Shown piece after piece: positions 5,233-9,452 of a stretch of DNA of 9,452 nt (position 1 is the stretch's first letter; each line of letters begins with the position of its first letter). The DNA lies in NCBI GenBank assembly GCA_027030295.1, contig JALVFB010000224.1, positions 1 to 9,452 of the forward strand. The letters are read 5' to 3'. Below the pieces are notes generated by a model. It worked only from the letters and a program-made list of their open reading frames with translations. It did no database searches and was not told the origin of the DNA. The position numbers and the translations under genes were made by a program. The DNA is from Hyphomicrobiales bacterium. Lineage in GTDB: Bacteria > Pseudomonadota > Alphaproteobacteria > Rhizobiales > Aestuariivirgaceae.

Positions 5233-7407
5233 ATGCCACCGCCAGCACCGAGAGAGGACCCCCCGTTGCCGGAAGCGGGGCCGGTGTTCTACCGCGCCAC
5301 CTCCATGCCCCTGTTGCAGGAAGGCTGGCGGCGGGTATGGCGCAACCGCGGCGCGCCGGGCGGCGACGGCATGAGCATCGCCGATTTCGCCAGCAACGCG
5401 CAAGACCGGCTGCGGCTGCTGCAATTCGCCCTGCGCAACGGGCTTTACCGCCCCGGCCCGGTGCGCACCGTGCGCCTGCGCAAGAAGTCCGGCGGCTGGA
5501 GGGTGCTGCGCATCCCTTCCGTCATCGACCGCGTGGCGCAGACGGCGGCGCACCTGGCCCTGCAGGAGGTGCTGGAGCCGGCCTTCGAGGACGGCTCGCA
5601 TGGCTACCGGCCGGGGCGCTCGGTGCTGACGGCGGCGGCGCAGGTGGAGGCGGCGCTGGCGGCCGGGTTCACCTGGGTGGTGGATGCCGACATCCGGGCC
5701 TATTTCGACAATGTGCCGCACGACAACCTGCTGAACGCGCTGGCGCGGCATGTGGACGAGCCGGCCTTTCTGCACCTGGTGGGGCTGTGGCTGGCGCTTT
5801 CCGGCACGCCGGGCAGGGGCCTGCCGCAGGGAGCGCCCATCTCTCCCATCCTCGCCAACCTGTATCTGGACGCGCTGGACGAGGCGATGGCGGCAAACGG
5901 CTTTCGCATGGTGCGCTATGCGGATGATTTCGTCATCCTCTGCCGCAGCCGCGCGCGGGCGGAAGAGGCGCTGGCGCGGCTGGAGGAGGCGCTGGCGGCG
6001 ATGGAGCTGGAGGTGCATCCGCAAAAGACGGCCATTCGCGCCGCCGGCGAGGCGTTCGACTTTCTGGGGCGGCGCTTCGCGCCACGGCGCACGCGGCTGG
6101 CGCGGCAACTGGCGGAGCTGGCCGAGGCGGCGCCGGAGACGGCGGACGCGGCGGACGATGTGGAGGAGGAAGACGGCGGAGACGAAAACGACGCGGATGT
6201 GCAGGCCGACGCGGAAACCTCTCTCACCGGCGGCATGCTGACGCCGCCGGAACCGGCACCAGCGGCGCCGGGAACGCTGGAGCGCATGGCCGAGGGCGAC
6301 GCGCCGGAAGAACCGCCGGAAATGCCGGCGCCGGACGCGCGCGGCAAGTATGCACCCATCATCCGCCCCATGCACGTGGCCGGGCGCGGGGTGCGGGTGG
6401 AAACGCGGCAGGCGGCGCTGGCGGTGATGGACGCGGGCGGCGCGGTGCTGGCGCACGTGTTTCCGCAGCACATCGACCGCATCGACGTGCTGCCGCCGGC
6501 GGACATCTCGGAGGACGCGCTGCGGCTGGCGGCGGCGCACGGGGTGCCGGTGTTCCTGGTGGACGGGCACGGGCGGCCGGAGGCGGTGGTGGAGCCGGCG
6601 ACGCCGCAAAGGGCGCGGCGGCACCTGGCGCAGGCGGCGGTGGCGCTGGACGCGGCGCGGCGGCTGGATCTGGCGCGGCGCTTCGTGCACGGGCGCATCG
6701 CCAATCAGCGACGGCTGTTGCAGCGGCTGAAGAACCGCAAGCGCGACGCCCCGGACAGCCCCCGGCGGCAGGCGCTGGAAAAGGCGATCGCGGCGCTGGA
6801 ACGGCTGCGGCGGCGGGCGCTGCGGCGGCCATACGAGGGGCTGGATCATCTGCGCGGCGACGAGGCGCAGGCGGCGCGCATCTACTGGCCGGCCTTCGGC
6901 CTGTGCCTGGAGCGCGGCTGGCAGAGCGCGCAATTCCGCCGCCGGCGCTGGCCACCGCGGGATGGCGTCAACACCCTGCTCAACTGGCTGGCCGGGATGC
7001 TGCGGCGCGACATCGAGACGCTGATGCTGCGCCACGGGCTGCACGTGGGCTTTGGCGCGTTGCACGCGGCGGAAAACGGGCGCTCGGCGGCGGTGTTCGA
7101 CCTGATGGAGGAGTTCCGCGCGCCGCTGGCCGAGGCGCCGGCCCTGCATCTGCTCAACACCGGGGCGTTGAACGCATCCCACTTCGCCCGCCTGCCGGGG
7201 GCGGATGGCGAAACCGTCACATGGCTGACGGCGGAGGGCGTCGGCAGGGTCATCCGCGCCTATGAGGACTGGCTGGATCATGCGGTGCGCAATCCGTTCA
7301 CCGGCGAGCGCACGAGCTGGCGCGGGCTGCTGGAGCACCAGGTGCTGGCGCTGGCGCGCCACGTGGAGGGCGGCGATGACTATGCCCCCCATGTCATGGA
7401 CTTCTGA
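5233..7407 (+). CDS. cas1: Reverse transcriptase-Cas1 fusion, CRISPR spacer acquisition
   Basis: A 724-aa fusion. Residues about 25-285 are a group II intron-type reverse transcriptase: GGDGMS (43-48), RVLRIPSVIDRVAQ (90-103), HGYRPGRS (123-130), DADIRAYFD (151-159) with catalytic Asp153, GLPQGAPISPILANLYLD (196-213), YADD (229-232), LEVHPQKT (259-266) and FDFLGRRF (275-282). A linker of about 90 residues follows, strongly acidic at 302-328. Cas1 starts near 372, and its active site is visible as Glu544 (GDEAQAARIYW), His611 (GALHAAENGR) and Asp623 (FDLMEEFR). RT-Cas1 proteins integrate new spacers with Cas2 and in some systems acquire them from RNA. All catalytic residues seem present, so both halves should be active. 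No Cas6 domain is fused at the N-terminus; cas6 is separate. ATG 5233 has GGGGA 8 nt upstream and lies downstream of the promoter; the frame is open back to 5092, inside the leader. First gene of RT-cas1-cas2-cas6. Confidence 0.95.
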   Translation: MPPPAPREDPPLPEAGPVFYRATSMPLLQEGWRRVWRNRGAPGGDGMSIADFASNAQDRLRLLQFALRNGLYRPGPVRTVRLRKKSGGWRVLRIPSVIDRVAQTAAHLALQEVLEPAFEDGSHGYRPGRSVLTAAAQVEAALAAGFTWVVDADIRAYFDNVPHDNLLNALARHVDEPAFLHLVGLWLALSGTPGRGLPQGAPISPILANLYLDALDEAMAANGFRMVRYADDFVILCRSRARAEEALARLEEALAAMELEVHPQKTAIRAAGEAFDFLGRRFAPRRTRLARQLAELAEAAPETADAADDVEEEDGGDENDADVQADAETSLTGGMLTPPEPAPAAPGTLERMAEGDAPEEPPEMPAPDARGKYAPIIRPMHVAGRGVRVETRQAALAVMDAGGAVLAHVFPQHIDRIDVLPPADISEDALRLAAAHGVPVFLVDGHGRPEAVVEPATPQRARRHLAQAAVALDAARRLDLARRFVHGRIANQRRLLQRLKNRKRDAPDSPRRQALEKAIAALERLRRRALRRPYEGLDHLRGDEAQAARIYWPAFGLCLERGWQSAQFRRRRWPPRDGVNTLLNWLAGMLRRDIETLMLRHGLHVGFGALHAAENGRSAAVFDLMEEFRAPLAEAPALHLLNTGALNASHFARLPGADGETVTWLTAEGVGRVIRAYEDWLDHAVRNPFTGERTSWRGLLEHQVLALARHVEGGDDYAPHVMDF

Positions 7408-7422
7408 AAAGGGAGCCGGGAG

Positions 7423-7710
7423 ATGGCGGAAGACAGGCGGTTGTGGGTGTTTGCCTATGACATCGGCGACGATGTGCGGCGGCGGCGCATGGCGGCGCTG
7501 TTGCAGCGGCGGGCGGTGCGGGTGCAATACAGCGTGTTCGAGGCGCGGCTGAGCGAAAAGGCGGCGCGGGCGCTGGCGCGGCGGGCGCGGCGGTGGCTGG
7601 GGCCGGGGGATTCGCTGCGCGTCTATGCGGTGCCGGAGGCGGCGCTGGAGGAATGCCTGGCTTTCGGCGGCGCGCCGCTGCCGGCGGATGGCGATTATCT
7701 GCTGTTCTGA
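7423..7710 (+). CDS. cas2: Cas2, CRISPR adaptation subunit
   Basis: A 95-aa Cas2 of normal length. WVFAYDIGDDVRRRRM (8-23) carries the first-strand aspartate (Asp13), and VRVQYSVFEARL (32-43) is the family's second conserved block. Cas2 forms the dimer that bridges two Cas1 dimers and measures the incoming prespacer. It starts 15 nt after the RT-cas1 stop, with GGGAG close upstream, and is followed 15 nt later by cas6, so the three are almost certainly one transcript. Confidence 0.95.
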   Translation: MAEDRRLWVFAYDIGDDVRRRRMAALLQRRAVRVQYSVFEARLSEKAARALARRARRWLGPGDSLRVYAVPEAALEECLAFGGAPLPADGDYLLF

Positions 7711-7725
7711 AGGGGAGGCGCGGGC

Positions 7726-8676
7726 ATGCGTCTGGCGGATGGGCATCCCCTGCTGGCGCGGGTGCTGGACGAGCCGCCGCTGACGGTGGCGCTGGCCGAT
7801 GTGCCCGCCTTCTGGCGGCGCTGCAACATCACCTTCGTGTTCCGCCGCCCGCCGCTGCTGGAGGACGGAGACTGGCTGCCCGCCGCCATTCGCGGCGCGT
7901 TGGGGCGGCAATTGAAGCGGCTGGCGGAGACGCGGGAATGGTGGGAGGTGCAGGGGGCGCCGGAGAGGCGCGGCGGCCCTTCCGCCCTTGACGCGCTGTA
8001 TCGCAATCACGCGGTTTTCGCCGAGACGCGGCATGTGCCGAAGCCGTTCGTCATCGGCTGCAAGGTGCGCGCGGAGCGGGTGCGGGTGCGGCTGAGCCTG
8101 TTCGGCCACGCCATTCGCTGGCGCGAGGACGTGATGCGTGCCATGCATGGCGTAATGCAGCCCCGGCAGGCTGGCGGCGAAGGCGGCATCGCCCTGCGCA
8201 TGCGTGGCCGCGCGCGGGCGCCGTGGCCGCTGGTGGACGCCTGGTGGCAGGAAGAGGCGGCGTTTCCGCTGCCGCCACCGAAGCCGTCGTTCCTGCTGGT
8301 CAGCCGCACGCCGGTGGTGGCCGGGGTGGAAGGGAAATATCGCGGCGACATGGCCGATTTGTGGTTTTCGCTGGTGATGCGGGTGGCGGGCCTGGCGCGC
8401 TGGCAGGGGCTGAAGGCGCCGGTGGACGAAGCGCATTGGCGGGCGTTGTGCCGGCGGGTGAAGGCGGAACATCTGCACCCGCCGCGGCCTTCCTCCTATG
8501 TGCGGCGTTCGCGCCGGCATCCGTTGCGCGACCACCACATGCGCGGGGTGCGGCTGAACCTGCTGATCCGAGACTGTCCGCGAGAACTGTGGCCGGTGTT
8601 CGCGTTGGGGGTCACCTGCCATATGGGTGGCGACGCGGCGCTGGGGCACGGGCGCTACATCATCGGCGATCCGTGA
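7726..8676 (+). CDS. cas6: Cas6-like pre-crRNA processing endoribonuclease
   Basis: A 316-aa RAMP protein of the Cas6 type. The N-terminal half has PPLLEDGDWLPAAIRGALGR (42-61), the RAMP helix start. HVPKPFVIGC (103-112) resembles the strand leading into the second half of the broad Cas6 family found beside type III systems. The C-terminus ends with CHMGGDAALGHGRYIIGD (298-315), the glycine-rich loop with GxGRY near the end that marks Cas6. His270, His271, His299 and His308 are candidate catalytic or RNA-binding residues; I cannot say which acts. It should cut the array transcript beside the repeat hairpin. It is the last gene of RT-cas1-cas2-cas6, with AGGGGAGG as ribosome site. In some RT-Cas1 systems Cas6 is fused to the RT N-terminus, so this is the unfused arrangement. 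A RAMP subunit of the effector is the alternative, less likely from its operon position. Confidence 0.85.
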   Translation: MRLADGHPLLARVLDEPPLTVALADVPAFWRRCNITFVFRRPPLLEDGDWLPAAIRGALGRQLKRLAETREWWEVQGAPERRGGPSALDALYRNHAVFAETRHVPKPFVIGCKVRAERVRVRLSLFGHAIRWREDVMRAMHGVMQPRQAGGEGGIALRMRGRARAPWPLVDAWWQEEAAFPLPPPKPSFLLVSRTPVVAGVEGKYRGDMADLWFSLVMRVAGLARWQGLKAPVDEAHWRALCRRVKAEHLHPPRPSSYVRRSRRHPLRDHHMRGVRLNLLIRDCPRELWPVFALGVTCHMGGDAALGHGRYIIGDP

Positions 8677-9242
8677 GCGAACGAAACTGGGCTGATGATC
8701 AAGTAACCCGATGTCTGGAAATTCGGATTTGGAGCAATCATGCATCCTGGCATTCCCGTCTGACGCAGGCTTTGTGCCCGAGCCCATGTTTGCACCGCTT
8801 TCTTCAGGTCGGGGCCCGGCATCCAGGGGGATGCGCTTCCACCATCAAGGCGGGCGCGCATCTCCTTGCGCGGAACTTCCGGCGAGCTACCGGTCAAATC
8901 TCCGACAAGACCAGCATGCCATTCTTCCTCGGGACAGGGGACTTCCGGATGGCTCCTTGCTGCCTTTCACCTCCCTGCTTGCTGTCCGTTGCCTGCCTGT
9001 GCCTGCCTTTCCTCCTCAGGCGATTGCCACCGGGGCGTCCGCAGCGTCCTCCTTGCGCCCTTCATCCGCCACCGGCCAGCGGAACAGCTCGCCCGCTTTC
9101 ATCATCATCATCGCCAGCATCACCACCGCCAGCCGCCGCGCCGCCCATGCGATCTTGCCCCGTTCACAGCAAATCGGTTGTCAGTGTCGATTCCGATGGC
9201 CATGGATGTATCTCGCGACAAAAATTTGATAGAAACAAATAC
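8677..9242. other. Intergenic region, no convincing intact gene
   Basis: These 566 bases separate cas6 from the housekeeping gene at the right edge. Codon patterns on both strands look non-coding from 8677 to about 9010. GCATCC (8819-8824) and GGATGC (8829-8834) form a small hairpin with a GGG-rich loop, but no T-run follows, so I do not call it a terminator. A probable transposase remnant occupies 9016-9180 and is listed separately. The last 30 bases before 9243 are AT-rich and probably hold the promoter of the thiamine gene. No thiamine riboswitch motif is apparent. The region looks like decayed insertion-sequence DNA at the edge of the CRISPR island. Confidence 0.6.
9016..9180 (-). pseudogene. 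C-terminal remnant of an IS110-family transposase (probable)
   Basis: A minus-strand frame of 54 codons, open from just after an in-frame stop (9181-9183) to TGA at 9016-9018. It reads ERGKIAWAARRLAVVMLAM, then four Met in all, KAGELFRWPVADEG and a short tail. The order K-I/V-A, ARRLAVV and GELFRW resembles the extreme C-terminus of IS110/IS116-type transposases, which often end with a similar ARKLAV...FRW block. The rest of the protein, including the DEDD and serine-containing domains, is missing. The run of four ATG codons may be a slippage expansion. Recognition is from memory of the family pattern over about 30 residues, so confidence is limited. Confidence 0.4.
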
Positions 9243-9452
9243 ATGCAAAATGATTTCTGGGCCATTCTGCTAGCCGGTGAGGTGGCGCCGACGGAACGGT
9301 TGCGCGCGCAGACGCGGGGCGCGCGGGTGATCGCCGCCGACGCCGGCATGCGCCACGCCGAAGCGCTGGGACTGACGCCGGAATGCTGGATCGGCGACTT
9401 CGATTCCGCGCCCGGCTCCCTGCGCGCGCGATACGGACATGTGCAATGCATC
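9243..9452 (+). CDS. thiN: Thiamine diphosphokinase, N-terminal part (runs off right edge)
   Basis: The first 70 residues of a thiamine pyrophosphokinase, which transfers pyrophosphate from ATP to thiamine to make the cofactor thiamine diphosphate in the cytoplasm. The N-terminus has FWAILLAGEV (5-14). RVIAADAGMRHAEALGLTPECWIGDFDSAPGS contains the family's ADxG motif (AADAG, 31-35) and the GDFDS motif (51-55), whose aspartates bind magnesium and the nucleotide. ATG 9243 is the first start before these motifs. No strong ribosome site is seen; the upstream 25 bases are AT-rich. The gene is unrelated to the CRISPR operons and marks the flanking chromosome. The frame is open to the last base. Confidence 0.85.
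   Translation, partial: MQNDFWAILLAGEVAPTERLRAQTRGARVIAADAGMRHAEALGLTPECWIGDFDSAPGSLRARYGHVQCI

Noticed and set aside
5206..8787. Minus-strand open frame of 1193 codons opposite RT-cas1, cas2 and cas6
   Set aside because: The three real genes share one frame (starts 5233, 7423, 7726), and their GC-rich codons avoid TTA, CTA and TCA, so the antisense frame stays open. Its translation is Arg/Pro/His/Gln-rich low-complexity with no domain.
8819..8834. Hairpin GCATCC/GGATGC as terminator of the cas6 operon
   Set aside because: Only 6 bp of stem and no T-run downstream; about 140 bases after the cas6 stop.
8655..8897. Minus-strand 80-codon frame overlapping the end of cas6
   Set aside because: No recognisable family, and it overlaps the conserved Cas6 glycine-rich loop coding sequence.
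8711..9273. Plus-strand frames of 172 and 135 codons after cas6
   Set aside because: Composition is random-looking (Ser, Pro, Ala, His), there is no ribosome site, and they overlap both the thiN start region and the more protein-like minus-strand remnant.

Overview
This window is GC-rich, apart from one AT-rich gap beside a CRISPR array. It holds most of a type III CRISPR-Cas locus whose adaptation module is built around a reverse transcriptase-Cas1 fusion. GC content, codon use, a probable IS110-type remnant and a thiamine diphosphokinase gene at the right edge suggest a high-GC proteobacterium, probably an alphaproteobacterium. That placement is inference.

Left part (1-4267, minus strand): an effector operon read right to left. 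The order is a Cas10-like large subunit (609 aa), a 629-aa protein that reads as a Csm3-type Cas7 joined to a Csx10/Cas5-like RAMP, then a second Cas7-type RAMP that runs off the left edge. Both junctions are 4-base ATGA overlaps, so the subunits are translationally coupled. The Cas10 has no HD nuclease domain at its N-terminus and carries GADE where active cyclases have GGDD. No CARF effector is visible. The set looks most like subtype III-D, but the rest of the operon is outside the window.

Middle (4268-5232): a short intergenic region with paired palindromes, then a CRISPR array of nine 36-bp repeats and eight spacers (4435-5076), then an AT-rich leader-like gap (5077-5232). The leftmost repeat has two substitutions, both in the hairpin loop. 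Spacer 5 is 73 nt, about twice the others, and folds almost entirely into a GC-rich hairpin. The AT-rich gap sits between the array and the reverse transcriptase gene and has a recognisable promoter for that gene. It also has a consensus -35 hexamer pointing into the array, so the array is probably read on the minus strand.

Right part (5233-8676, plus strand): RT-cas1, cas2 and cas6, each with a Shine-Dalgarno sequence and 15-nt gaps, forming an acquisition and crRNA-processing operon divergent from the array and effector operon. By the known behaviour of RT-Cas1 systems, the module could take spacers from RNA. Cas6 would cut the array transcript, and the Cas10-Cas7-Cas5 complex would carry the crRNA and cut target RNA through a Csm3-type aspartate still present in the fused Cas7.

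Far right (8677-9452): 566 bases without a convincing intact gene, containing what looks like the broken C-terminus of an IS110-family transposase (minus strand). The 5' part of a thiamine diphosphokinase gene follows, a housekeeping gene that marks the boundary of the CRISPR island.
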